From Virgibacillus_P tibetensis (GTDB lineage Bacteria; Bacillota; Bacilli; Bacillales; Amphibacillaceae): a stretch of 64,000 nt of DNA. The position numbers and the translations under genes were made by a program. Shown piece after piece: positions 33,237 to 40,600 of this stretch (its first letter is position 1; each line of letters opens with the position of its first letter). Under the pieces are notes generated by a model that was given only the letters and a program-made list of their open reading frames with translations, did not search any database and was not told the origin of the DNA. The stretch lies in contig NZ_JARZFX010000001.1 of NCBI RefSeq assembly GCF_036026595.1, positions 620,001-684,000 on the forward strand. Reading direction: 5' to 3'.

Positions 33237-33623
33237 TTAGTTACTTGTGATGATCTGATCGCAACTATTTAGTATACGATTTACAGTATCAAGCACAATA
33301 GTTTCATCAAATGGCTTGACTATAAAATCTTTGGCACCTGATTCAATAGCGTCAACGACTACCTTTTGTTGACCCATTGCTGAACAGACAACAATTTTTG
33401 CTTCACGATCAATATTTATAATATTGTTAATAGCATCTATACCATTCATTACAGGCATTGTAATGTCCATTGTAACTAAATCTGGTTTTAATTCTTTGTA
33501 TAACCTTATTGCTTCTTCTCCATCCTCTGCTTCACCAATAATCTCATGATTTGCTTTTTTTAAGATGGTCCCCAGCGTTACGCGCATAAACTTAGCATCA
33601 TCGACTATAAGTATTTTTGCCAT
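33237..33623 (-). CDS. ccdB: Single-domain response regulator CcdB (YneI)
   Basis: The 128-residue protein is a CheY-like receiver only. The acidic pair is ILIVDDAKFMR (Asp8, Asp9), the phospho-acceptor is Asp53 in LVTMDITMPVMNG, and the switch Lys is Lys103 in FIVKPF. There is no output domain, so it must act by protein contact. It is named for its position in the ccd cluster. Its partner kinase is unknown; the PAS kinase at 30.9 kb is the nearest candidate. Confidence 0.86.
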   Translation of the reverse strand: MAKILIVDDAKFMRVTLGTILKKANHEIIGEAEDGEEAIRLYKELKPDLVTMDITMPVMNGIDAINNIINIDREAKIVVCSAMGQQKVVVDAIESGAKDFIVKPFDETIVLDTVNRILNSCDQIITSN

Positions 33624-33650
33624 TAGATTTTTTCTCCCCCCCCATATAAT

Positions 33651-34076
33651 TTACTGATCAGTTGCAATAGTTAAAATTATCGTAATCATTACACCTACTA
33701 CAGTTAAGTATACACCAATGTCAAATATCATGGCCGTTGCTAACTCAATTTCACCAAAAAGAGGGATCGTAAAATAATCAAAGGTTTGAGTTAAAAAAGG
33801 AACTCCAAATAAAAATGACGCCATACCTGTACCTAATGCGATGGCTAATCCTATCGGAATCAACGTAAGAAAGTTTATCGGTAGCATCTTTTTAACCGCT
33901 TCGATACCATAGGCCATATACATCAGCAGTACTGCACCGGATGTCATCAATCCACCAACAAATCCTCCACCAGGGGAATTATGCCCTGCTATCAATAGGT
34001 ATACAGCAAATCCTAATAAAATAAAGGCTATTAAGGAAGTAGTTGTGCGTAATACAATATCATTAGTTTTATACAT
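33651..34076 (-). CDS. mrpB: Orphan MrpB/MnhB-type Na+/H+ antiporter subunit
   Basis: The protein has 141 residues and four spans. It has the MrpB pattern DIVLRTTTSLIAFILLGFAVYLL, then GHNSPGGGFVGGLMTSGAVLLMYM and a C-terminal TAMIFDIGVYLTVVGVMI. Mrp antiporters need six or seven different subunits, but no other mrp gene is present in this window. It stands between ccdA and ccdB on the same strand, where B. subtilis has none. It could serve a distant mrp operon, or it could have taken another job in cytochrome or redox membrane biology. Confidence 0.88.
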   Translation of the reverse strand: MYKTNDIVLRTTTSLIAFILLGFAVYLLIAGHNSPGGGFVGGLMTSGAVLLMYMAYGIEAVKKMLPINFLTLIPIGLAIALGTGMASFLFGVPFLTQTFDYFTIPLFGEIELATAMIFDIGVYLTVVGVMITIILTIATDQ

Positions 34077-34139
34077 TAAACGTTCTCCTTTGTAGCTTAT
34101 CTATTTACTAATAATAATACAAAACAAGGAAAATATCCA

Positions 34140-34844
34140 TTAAAACCCCATAAATCCAAACCAACCTGCCAAGAAGGATGTCAATTTAGTCATCAAATCA
34201 AAAAATAATGCTATTCCCATGAAAATCATTACATAACCACCAATGGTGACTAGTTTGATACTATGTTTCTTAATCCATTTTAATTTGCCTATAAATAAGG
34301 AAAGCAGCAAGAATGGAATAGAAAAGCCTAATATATAGCTAATCATCATAATCATGCCAATATCCGGGTTTGTAGCAGCTAATGAGAGAACAATTGCTAA
34401 AATAGGACCAGTACATGGCGTCCAACCTAATGAGAAAGCCATACCAATAAGGAATGAACCTGCAAATCCAGCAGGTCGGTTTTTAAATGTTATCTTCTTA
34501 TCTTTCATTAAAAATTTGAAGTTAAATATCCCTACAATAACAAGGCCAAAAAATATAATTAGAATAGAACCTATTTGTCTTATAATGTCTTGGTAGGTCA
34601 TTAGAAACTCTGATATAAATGATGTCGTAAAACCAAGCATAATGAAAATACTTGAAAATCCAAGTAAAAAGAAGATGGTATGCAGCAATGCTTTTTTATT
34701 GACCTTCTTATTTTCTTCATTTATTTCACTTACACTCATTCCGGTAATGTAAGATAAAAAGGCTGGATAAAGTGGTAATACACATGGTGATATAAATGAT
34801 AAAAATCCGGCACCAAAAGCAAGAAATATATTAATTTCAGACAT
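34140..34844 (-). CDS. ccdA: Cytochrome c biogenesis thiol reductant exporter CcdA
   Basis: The protein has 234 residues and six spans. The two redox cysteines of the DsbD/CcdA family lie in LSFISPCVLPLYPAFLSY and LGWTPCTGPILA. It moves electrons from cytosolic thioredoxin to extracytoplasmic thiols for cytochrome c and spore maturation. A longer start at 34865 is possible, but AGGAGG with 7 nt spacing selects ATG at 34844. It is the first gene of the ccdA, mrpB-like, ccdB, ccdC run. Confidence 0.92.
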   Translation of the reverse strand: MSEINIFLAFGAGFLSFISPCVLPLYPAFLSYITGMSVSEINEENKKVNKKALLHTIFFLLGFSSIFIMLGFTTSFISEFLMTYQDIIRQIGSILIIFFGLVIVGIFNFKFLMKDKKITFKNRPAGFAGSFLIGMAFSLGWTPCTGPILAIVLSLAATNPDIGMIMMISYILGFSIPFLLLSLFIGKLKWIKKHSIKLVTIGGYVMIFMGIALFFDLMTKLTSFLAGWFGFMGF

Positions 34845-35043
34845 GTAAAATCCTCCTAAGTTCATCGGTATATCTACTACCTATTCTAACAAACAAATCA
34901 ATCCCAACCGTGAGTTATTATGACAATAAAGTGAAACTCCAGATATGTTCATTGTAAATAATATGCAGCTACCGGCAATTAGACTAGTTTTTAGCTAATT
35001 TATATAGCGTGATGTAAGATTACCTTCGGTGAACAATTATAAA

Positions 35044-35076
35044 ATACCCCTTACTATTTTAGATAGAAAGGGGTAT
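35044..35076 (-). terminator. Terminator after yneF
   Basis: ATACCCCTT and AAGGGGTAT form a stem, followed on the minus strand by TTTTATAATT. Confidence 0.8.
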
Positions 35077-35116
35077 GGTGGAATGTTTGCGTAACATGTT
35101 AAGAATTAATAATTGC

Positions 35117-35338
35117 TTATTTCTCAGATTGATTATTCATTGCACGCATCATTTGATTAATTTTCTTCTGCGATGGTTTTTGTCCCATTTGCATCATTAA
35201 CGTACGAAGCATTTGCTCGTTAATTGGTGGATTCTTTTTTAAATAACTCATCATATATCTTCTTGCAATAAAAAATCCAAGAGCAACACCAGCTATTAAT
35301 GCTGCTGTAGCTATTAATATTACCCAAATCGTGCCCAT
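35117..35338 (-). CDS. yneF: UPF0154 membrane protein YneF
   Basis: The 73-residue protein has one N-terminal span (WVILIATAALIAGVALGFFI) followed by the family block ARRYMMSYLKKNPPINEQML and MMQMGQKPSQKKINQMMRAM. The function is unknown but the family is highly conserved in Firmicutes. It lies between sirA and ccdA, as in B. subtilis; the Spo0E-like gene ynzD found there is absent from the gap. Confidence 0.92.
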   Translation of the reverse strand: MGTIWVILIATAALIAGVALGFFIARRYMMSYLKKNPPINEQMLRTLMMQMGQKPSQKKINQMMRAMNNQSEK

Positions 35339-35383
35339 GTCAAGCTTTCCCCCTTCATGTTGTTTCTTATACAGTATAGTAAA

Positions 35384-35845
35384 TTAAAGATAAGAATACA
35401 ATACTTGTTCACTTTGATAGTTACTTGTTAGAATCATTGGTGAAATCCAGCCAAAGTTACTCAGATTATTTCCAGTTATAAATAATAATGGCTGAAAACA
35501 ACGTAACATTGGAAATAGTAGTTCCTCTGCATCTTGTAATGTTTTACAACGAAATTTTAAATGTTTTCTTTCTATATGTAAAGATATACATCTTAAATTT
35601 CTATATATTTTAATACTCGTACCTTTTATCTCTATCCTAATGTCATGTGTGTAATAATCTTCAATATGCGAAATCAATTTATCTGAAGGAAAAGTATTTG
35701 TTATATAAAAATATTGGGATTCAAGATCCTCTCTATTCTTACTGTTTTGGTAATCTCTTAAAAATCGAAATAATATATCACTTTTACGATAATAATGATT
35801 TGCTATTTCTTCCCTTATCCAAAAAACAGAATACTCATACACCAT
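35384..35845 (-). CDS. sirA: Sporulation inhibitor of replication SirA-like
   Basis: The protein has 153 residues. The N-terminus YEYSVFWIREEIANHYYRKSD and the C-terminal NLSNFGWISPMI match the SirA pattern (Y-x-I-x-EE-x-A-x-HY and GW-x-x-P). SirA binds DnaA domain I to stop new rounds of replication once sporulation starts. Synteny with yneF and tkt supports the call, since sequence conservation is otherwise low. A Spo0A-like box lies upstream. Confidence 0.72.
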   Translation of the reverse strand: MVYEYSVFWIREEIANHYYRKSDILFRFLRDYQNSKNREDLESQYFYITNTFPSDKLISHIEDYYTHDIRIEIKGTSIKIYRNLRCISLHIERKHLKFRCKTLQDAEELLFPMLRCFQPLLFITGNNLSNFGWISPMILTSNYQSEQVLYSYL

Positions 35846-35925
35846 AGTACTTTTCCCCCTTTACCATTTATTATACGTAATCCATTTCAAAATAATGTCA
35901 GTTTATATTGCGAAAACACACTAGT

Positions 35926-35934
35926 TTTGTCGAT
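35926..35934 (+). promoter_or_regulatory. Possible Spo0A box upstream of sirA
   Basis: TTTGTCGAT differs by one base from the 0A-box TTTGTCRAA and lies about 80 nt upstream of sirA. B. subtilis sirA is induced by phosphorylated Spo0A. Confidence 0.35.
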
Positions 35935-35984
35935 CGTATAATAAATAGTGACGAAACGTCAGGAAAGGGCAGAAAAAGTTTATA

Positions 35985-36086
35985 ATGAACCAATACGAAG
36001 TCCTTATTTATCCTGTGGGATCAAGTGAAAAAGATCGGTTGTTGATCTATTATAAGGAGCTAAAAGATACATGTTTCGGCAACTAA
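35985..36086 (+). CDS. Possible 33-residue small protein
   Basis: ATG at 35985 opens a 33-codon frame reading MNQYEVLIYPVGSSEKDRLL and on to a C-terminal DTCFGN. A TATAAT lies about 45 nt upstream, but the only purine-rich site (AGGAAAGGG) is about 15 nt from the ATG, too far for good initiation. No family is recognised. It lies between sirA and the tkt terminator. It could equally be chance. Confidence 0.25.
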   Translation: MNQYEVLIYPVGSSEKDRLLIYYKELKDTCFGN

Positions 36087-36114
36087 TTTAGTAGAGCTTC
36101 AATTTTTTCCCCTT

Positions 36115-36147
36115 AAAAAAGGTAGATCCTGATCCAGGATCTACCTT
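36115..36147 (-). terminator. Terminator after tkt
   Basis: AAGGTAGATCCTG and CAGGATCTACCTT form a 13-bp stem, followed on the minus strand by TTTTTT. Confidence 0.9.
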
Positions 36148-36154
36148 ATGAATA

Positions 36155-38161
36155 CTATTTCAGCAAGGATTCCACTTGTTTAACTACATTCTCAACAGTG
36201 AATCCATATTCTTCAATTACTTTTTCTCCTTTAGCAGATGCTCCAAAGGTATCTATTCCGATGATTTTTCCTTTATCGCCAACATAACGTTCCCAGCCGA
36301 ATGGTGAAGCCATTTCAACTGCAAGACGAGCTTTGACTCCTGAAGGAATCACTTCGTTTTTGTATGCTTCATCCTGTGCATTGAAACGGTCCCAGGAAGG
36401 CATACTTACGACTCTGGCATCTATACCTTTATTTTTAAGTTCCTTTTGTGAAGCAACTGCTAATTGGACTTCTGACCCTGTTGCTAATAAAAGTACGTCA
36501 GGGGTTTCCTTCTCAGAATTACTAATTACATAAGCACCCTTTTTAACACCTTCGTACGCATTCTCTTTTGTTCCTTCAAGGGTAGGCAAGTTCTGTCTTG
36601 TTAACACTAGGGCAGTTGGAGTATCTTCTGATTCCAGTGCTAATCGCCATGCAGCTTGTGTTTCGTTGCCGTCTGCGGGACGAATTAATGATAAGCCTGG
36701 CATTACGCGTAATGCAGCTAAATGTTCTACAGGTTCATGAGTTGGGCCATCTTCGCCTACAGCAATAGAATCATGTGTAAACACATAAGTAACAGGTGTG
36801 TTCATGATGGAAGATAGGCGAACTGCAGGTCGTAAATAGTCACTGAAGACAAAGAATGTACCAGCATATACTTTTAAGCCACCATGCAGTGCCATACCGT
36901 TTAGTGCTGCTCCCATCGCATGTTCACGTACACCAAACCATACATTCCTTCCTGCATAGTTCTTACGGGAGAAATCTTCTTCATTGTTAATAGTTGTTTT
37001 GTTTGATCCAGCTAAATCAGCACTACCACCAAAGAAGCTTGGCACTGTTTTTGCTATTGCATTAAGAACTTCACCTGATGAGGCTCTTGTAGCAAGATTA
37101 TGTTCACCAGGTTCGTATACTGGCAAGTTCTTATCCCAATCTGCGGGTAACTTACCACTCATCGCAAGCTCCAGTTCTTCTGCGGTATCCGGGTATTTTT
37201 CTTTATATGTTTCCAGGAGCTGGTTCCAGTTATCCTCTGCATCTGATCCTAACTTAACAATTTTTTCTTTAAAGTCTGTGTATACTTCATCAGGCACATG
37301 GAAGTCCTCTTCATAAGTCCATTTATAGTAATCTTTTGTTAATTTAACTTCGTCCCCACCAAGTGGTGCACCGTGTGATGCAGCTGAAGCTGATTTATTT
37401 GGCGAGCCATACCCTATGACTGTTTTCACTTCGATTAAGGTTGGTTGGTCTAAGTTATCCTGAGCTTCTTTAATAGCATTTCTTAAGTCATTTACATTGT
37501 TACCATCTTCTACACGAATAACCTGCCATCCATACGCTTTAAAACGCTCCTCTGTATTATCAGAGAAAGAACGGTTCAATTCACCATCCAGCGAAATATC
37601 ATTTGAATCATATAAAGCAATTAATTTACCAAGACCAAGGTGTCCGGCCAATGATGCTGACTCATGGGAAATACCTTCCATTAAATCACCATCACTAACA
37701 AGTGCATACGTGAAATGGTCAACTATAGAAATATCATCCTTATTAAATTTAGCCGCAAGATGTGCTTCAGCCATTGCCATTCCAACAGACATTGCAAGTC
37801 CTTGTCCTAATGGTCCTGTAGTCGCTTCTACACCATCTGTGTGGTTTACTTCTGGATGACCTGGTGTCTTAGAATCCCACTGGCGGAAATTCTTAAGGTC
37901 GTTCATCGTTACGTTATAACCAGATAAATGCAATAAGCTGTATAGAAGCATGGAACCATGCCCCGCTGAAAGCACAAAACGGTCTCTATTAAACCACTTT
38001 GAGTTTTTTGGATTATGGTTCATGAAATCCGTCCATAATGTATAGGCCATTGGAGCAGCACCCATGGGCAGGCCAGGATGACCTGAATTTGCATTTTCAA
38101 TTGCATCAATAGATAATGTACGAATCGTGTTGATTGATTGTTGCTCGATGTTGTTCGACAT
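36155..38161 (-). CDS. tkt: Transketolase
   Basis: The protein has 668 residues, full length. The thiamine diphosphate site is VSDGDLMEGISHESASLAGH, followed by IALYDSNDISLDG. The N-terminal GHPGLPMGAAPMAY and HTDGVEATTGPLGQG are substrate and cofactor loops, and the pyrimidine domain carries TYVFTHDSIAVGEDGPTHEPVEH. It moves two-carbon units in the pentose phosphate pathway. It is flanked by ynzC and sirA, as in B. subtilis. Confidence 0.96.
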   Translation of the reverse strand: MSNNIEQQSINTIRTLSIDAIENANSGHPGLPMGAAPMAYTLWTDFMNHNPKNSKWFNRDRFVLSAGHGSMLLYSLLHLSGYNVTMNDLKNFRQWDSKTPGHPEVNHTDGVEATTGPLGQGLAMSVGMAMAEAHLAAKFNKDDISIVDHFTYALVSDGDLMEGISHESASLAGHLGLGKLIALYDSNDISLDGELNRSFSDNTEERFKAYGWQVIRVEDGNNVNDLRNAIKEAQDNLDQPTLIEVKTVIGYGSPNKSASAASHGAPLGGDEVKLTKDYYKWTYEEDFHVPDEVYTDFKEKIVKLGSDAEDNWNQLLETYKEKYPDTAEELELAMSGKLPADWDKNLPVYEPGEHNLATRASSGEVLNAIAKTVPSFFGGSADLAGSNKTTINNEEDFSRKNYAGRNVWFGVREHAMGAALNGMALHGGLKVYAGTFFVFSDYLRPAVRLSSIMNTPVTYVFTHDSIAVGEDGPTHEPVEHLAALRVMPGLSLIRPADGNETQAAWRLALESEDTPTALVLTRQNLPTLEGTKENAYEGVKKGAYVISNSEKETPDVLLLATGSEVQLAVASQKELKNKGIDARVVSMPSWDRFNAQDEAYKNEVIPSGVKARLAVEMASPFGWERYVGDKGKIIGIDTFGASAKGEKVIEEYGFTVENVVKQVESLLK

Positions 38162-38292
38162 ATTTTTTATTTACTCCCTTCGCTTTTAAAGACTAATTAA
38201 CCTTCTTCATTCTATAACGAAACATTCTTTCTAACAAGCAATAACAAGAAGGAGACATCTTGCCTCCTGATTATGCTAAAATAAGCACATTT

Positions 38293-38526
38293 CTAATGTT
38301 TTTTATTTCTTTCTTGTAAATCTCTTACTTTTTGCGGGGTGACATCATTACCCTCCGGATCCATAACCGTCATAGATTTAAATTGATTTTTAAATGAACT
38401 GCGTACATTGTTTAAATATTGTTCGCGTAGATTTTTCTGCTCTACTTTCTCCTCATCCGTTAAGCCTTCATTTTTTGCTTTTTTAGCCAATATATTTATA
38501 CGTTCCAATCTATCTTTTGATAGCAT
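38293..38526 (-). CDS. ynzC: DUF896 protein YnzC
   Basis: The 77-residue protein reads MLSKDRLERINILAKKAKNE, then LTDEEKVEQKNLREQYLNN and FKSMTVMDPEGNDVTPQ, the standard DUF896 layout of a helical hairpin plus a flexible end. In B. subtilis it is SOS-induced with yneA-yneB. Here it follows yneB by about 100 nt on the same strand. The function is unknown. Confidence 0.9.
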   Translation of the reverse strand: MLSKDRLERINILAKKAKNEGLTDEEKVEQKNLREQYLNNVRSSFKNQFKSMTVMDPEGNDVTPQKVRDLQERNKKH

Positions 38527-38629
38527 ATATGTTTAACCTCCTAAACGAGTTACGTATTATCTGTTGATAGAAAAGACAAGGACAAATGAAGTCCTTGTCT
38601 CTTAATTTTACCTTTCGAATGAGTTATAT

Positions 38630-39271
38630 TCAAGTATTTAGAAACTCCTGATACCTCCGATTAACTGTTGCTTTAGATACGGAATACCCCAGCCCATTTA
38701 ATGTATTAGTTATCTCCTCAAAGGTTAGATTGCTTTTTCGCAGACGTACGACCTCTTCAATAGGGAATTCTATTCTTTCTCTGCCAGGCGCCTTTCCTTT
38801 ATTAGATAGATTTTTGCTTGGGTCATACCCATCGACTATAGCTTTTTTCATTCCTCTCTTTATTTTTGCATTATGTATTTTTCGTTGATATTCTTCTACT
38901 ATCCCAACAATTTGCAGAACCATAGAATCAGACTCGGACAATACTAGCTCACCATTATTTATGGCAGTATAAACACGAATGTCTAATTTTTGCAATTGAT
39001 GAAATAACGCAATCTTAGTATTCCCCCTGCCTAACCTTGTTTCATCTTGAATGAGTAAGCAATCTGCTTTATGAGAGGAAAAATAATCAAGCATCTCAAA
39101 AATCCCTTCTCGTTCTATTTCATATCCGCTTTGTTTTTCTTCTATACATTGAACAATAGTGATATTATGATTTGTAGCTAATCTGGTTAGCTCTTGTTTC
39201 TGCCTTCTCAATGATGATTCCTGCTCTTCTTTATCTGTACTGACACGGCTATATATAATTGCTTTCAACAT
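38630..39271 (-). CDS. yneB: Serine recombinase/resolvase YneB
   Basis: The protein has 213 residues. The resolvase catalytic domain begins AIIYSRVSTDKEEQESSLRRQ, with Ser11 the probable nucleophile and Arg9 nearby; the LLIQDETRLGRG motif and a long E-helix (VLQIVGIVEEYQRKIHNAKI) follow. A C-terminal helix-turn-helix with LTFEEITNTLNGLGYSVS ends the protein. In B. subtilis yneB lies between yneA and ynzC in a LexA-controlled operon divergent from lexA. Here yneA is missing and yneB is first. It is not evidently part of a mobile element. Confidence 0.88.
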   Translation of the reverse strand: MLKAIIYSRVSTDKEEQESSLRRQKQELTRLATNHNITIVQCIEEKQSGYEIEREGIFEMLDYFSSHKADCLLIQDETRLGRGNTKIALFHQLQKLDIRVYTAINNGELVLSESDSMVLQIVGIVEEYQRKIHNAKIKRGMKKAIVDGYDPSKNLSNKGKAPGRERIEFPIEEVVRLRKSNLTFEEITNTLNGLGYSVSKATVNRRYQEFLNT

Positions 39272-39353
39272 GAATTCTCCTTATCAAAATTTATTAGTTG
39301 CCAGGTAATATAGAATAATCTCTGTCCTTCTATTCCCCCTCTATATATAATAC

Positions 39354-39367
39354 CAAACGAACGTACG
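39354..39367. promoter_or_regulatory. Degenerate LexA box on the yneB side
   Basis: CAAACGAACGTACG matches 12 of 14 positions of CGAACRNRYGTTYG and lies between yneB and the strong lexA box. Confidence 0.5.
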
Positions 39368-39382
39368 AACGCGTCAATTTTT

Positions 39383-39396
39383 CGAACGAATGTTTG
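39383..39396. promoter_or_regulatory. LexA (SOS) box of lexA
   Basis: CGAACGAATGTTTG is a perfect match to the Bacillus SOS consensus. It overlaps the -35 of a probable lexA promoter (TTGCTT, 17 nt, TAAACT at 39394-39422), so LexA should repress its own gene. Confidence 0.85.
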
Positions 39397-39458
39397 CTTT
39401 ATGTTATTTCAAATGGTAAACTACTAGTAATAAATCCTAAGCGTGAGGTGTTTGATAG

Positions 39459-40079
39459 ATGACTAAACTTTCCAAAAGACAGGAAATGATACTTGATTAT
39501 ATTAAAGACGAAGTTGACAAAAAAGGTTATCCCCCTTCTGTGCGGGAGATAGCTGAAGCAGTAGGACTTGCATCAAGTTCTACCGTTCATGGCCACCTTT
39601 CCCGAATAGAAGGCAAGGGTTATATCAGACGTGATCCGACAAAACCGAGAGCTATTGAAGTTCTAAAGATGTCTGGGGACAATATTCCAAGAGAAGAAGC
39701 GCGTTATGCCCCGGTAATTGGGAAAGTCACTGCCGGGCTGCCTATTACTGCTGTCGAGAATATTGAAGAATTCATACCATTACCAACCTCCAGTGCCGGC
39801 CCTGATGATAATTTATTTGTTCTAGTTATTGAAGGAGAAAGTATGATAGAAGCCGGTATTCTTAATGGGGATATGGTCATAGTAAAACAGCAGAACACTG
39901 CTGAGAACAGCGATATTGTTGTCGCTATGACAGAAGAAGACGAAGCAACAGTTAAGCGTTTCTTTAAAGAAAAAGACCATTTTCGTTTGCAACCTGAAAA
40001 TTCTACAATGGAACCTCTAATTTATCAAAATGTAACCATCTTAGGTAAAGTGATCGGTCTATATCGAACTATTCAGTAA
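39459..40079 (+). CDS. lexA: SOS repressor LexA
   Basis: The protein has 206 residues. The N-terminal winged helix begins LSKRQEMILDYIKDEVDKKG and continues YPPSVREIAEAVGLASSSTV. The self-cleavage site is Ala92-Gly93 in VTAGLPITA, the nucleophile is Ser128 in EGESMIEAGI and the base is Lys166 in TVKRFF. It represses DNA-damage genes and cleaves itself on RecA filaments. The family's usual gene partners (yneB, ynzC, tkt) lie alongside. Confidence 0.96.
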   Translation: MTKLSKRQEMILDYIKDEVDKKGYPPSVREIAEAVGLASSSTVHGHLSRIEGKGYIRRDPTKPRAIEVLKMSGDNIPREEARYAPVIGKVTAGLPITAVENIEEFIPLPTSSAGPDDNLFVLVIEGESMIEAGILNGDMVIVKQQNTAENSDIVVAMTEEDEATVKRFFKEKDHFRLQPENSTMEPLIYQNVTILGKVIGLYRTIQ

Positions 40080-40080
40080 A

Positions 40081-40110
40081 AGATCTGCCATTAGATGGCA
40101 GGTCTTTTTT
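40081..40110 (+). terminator. Terminator after lexA
   Basis: AGATCTGCCAT and ATGGCAGGTCT form an 11-bp stem (one G-T pair), followed by TTTTT. Confidence 0.88.
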
Positions 40111-40111
40111 G

Positions 40112-40430
40112 AAACTATAGAATTTGTGGCCTGTGGGATAGCAAACAAAGCTATTTACCCATTTCGTAATAAATATAGGAGTGTTACTTATTTTTTTGAC
40201 TAGTGAGAAAAGAGTAAATACATTCTAGTTTTTCTAGCTCTTCGCTTTTTTTATACTTCTTATTGGCTAAATAGAAATCCTAAACGAAGTTTTCTTGTTA
40301 AGCGGAAAATCATACTGTCATCCCAACGTTTTTTGTATATACGGATTGCCTAATTTAGTTGGTGAAAACGACTCCTACGATTACTCGTTAAAAGAGAGTG
40401 TCATCCGCGTTTACATTATCTGTTAGGAAA
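40112..40430. other. Gene-free stretch after lexA
   Basis: I see no convincing reading frame, RNA gene or repeat in these roughly 320 bp. Confidence 0.5.
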
Positions 40431-40464
40431 CCCCCACTTCAAAAACGGATTTTTAAGTGGGGGG
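40431..40464 (+). repeat. GC-rich hairpin covering a Shine-Dalgarno sequence
   Basis: CCCCCACTT pairs with AAGTGGGGG around a loop that adds an AAAA/TTTT pairing. No T tract follows. The right arm runs into GGGGAGG, the ribosome site of a small frame starting at 40477, so the hairpin would hide it. Confidence 0.6.
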
Positions 40465-40476
40465 AGGTTCATATTA

Positions 40477-40572
40477 GTGCTTGGATTATCAGTTGGAATC
40501 ATCATTATCTATTTATTAAAAACATCGAAATATAGAGTCCTTAATGAAAACAGCCCTCTCTTAACAGTATGA
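40477..40572 (+). CDS. Possible 31-residue membrane peptide
   Basis: A GTG 9 nt after GGGGAGG opens 31 codons: a hydrophobic segment LGLSVGIIIIYLL, then KTSKYRVLNENSPLLTV. It resembles a single-span micro-protein. Its 3' end runs through the terminator hairpin of the esterase gene on the other strand. The ribosome site and hydrophobic span support it, while the short length and overlap weigh against it. Confidence 0.35.
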   Translation: MLGLSVGIIIIYLLKTSKYRVLNENSPLLTV

Positions 40573-40585
40573 GAAAGGGCTGTTT
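40547..40585 (-). terminator. Terminator after the esterase gene
   Basis: AAACAGCCCT and AGGGCTGTTT form a 10-bp stem, followed on the minus strand by TTTTCATT. Confidence 0.8.
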
Positions 40586-40600
40586 ATGATGTTATATTTA

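Noticed and set aside
38630..39271. Serine recombinase as part of a mobile element or phage switch
   Set aside because: It is the syntenic yneB between lexA and ynzC, with no att-like repeats or cargo.
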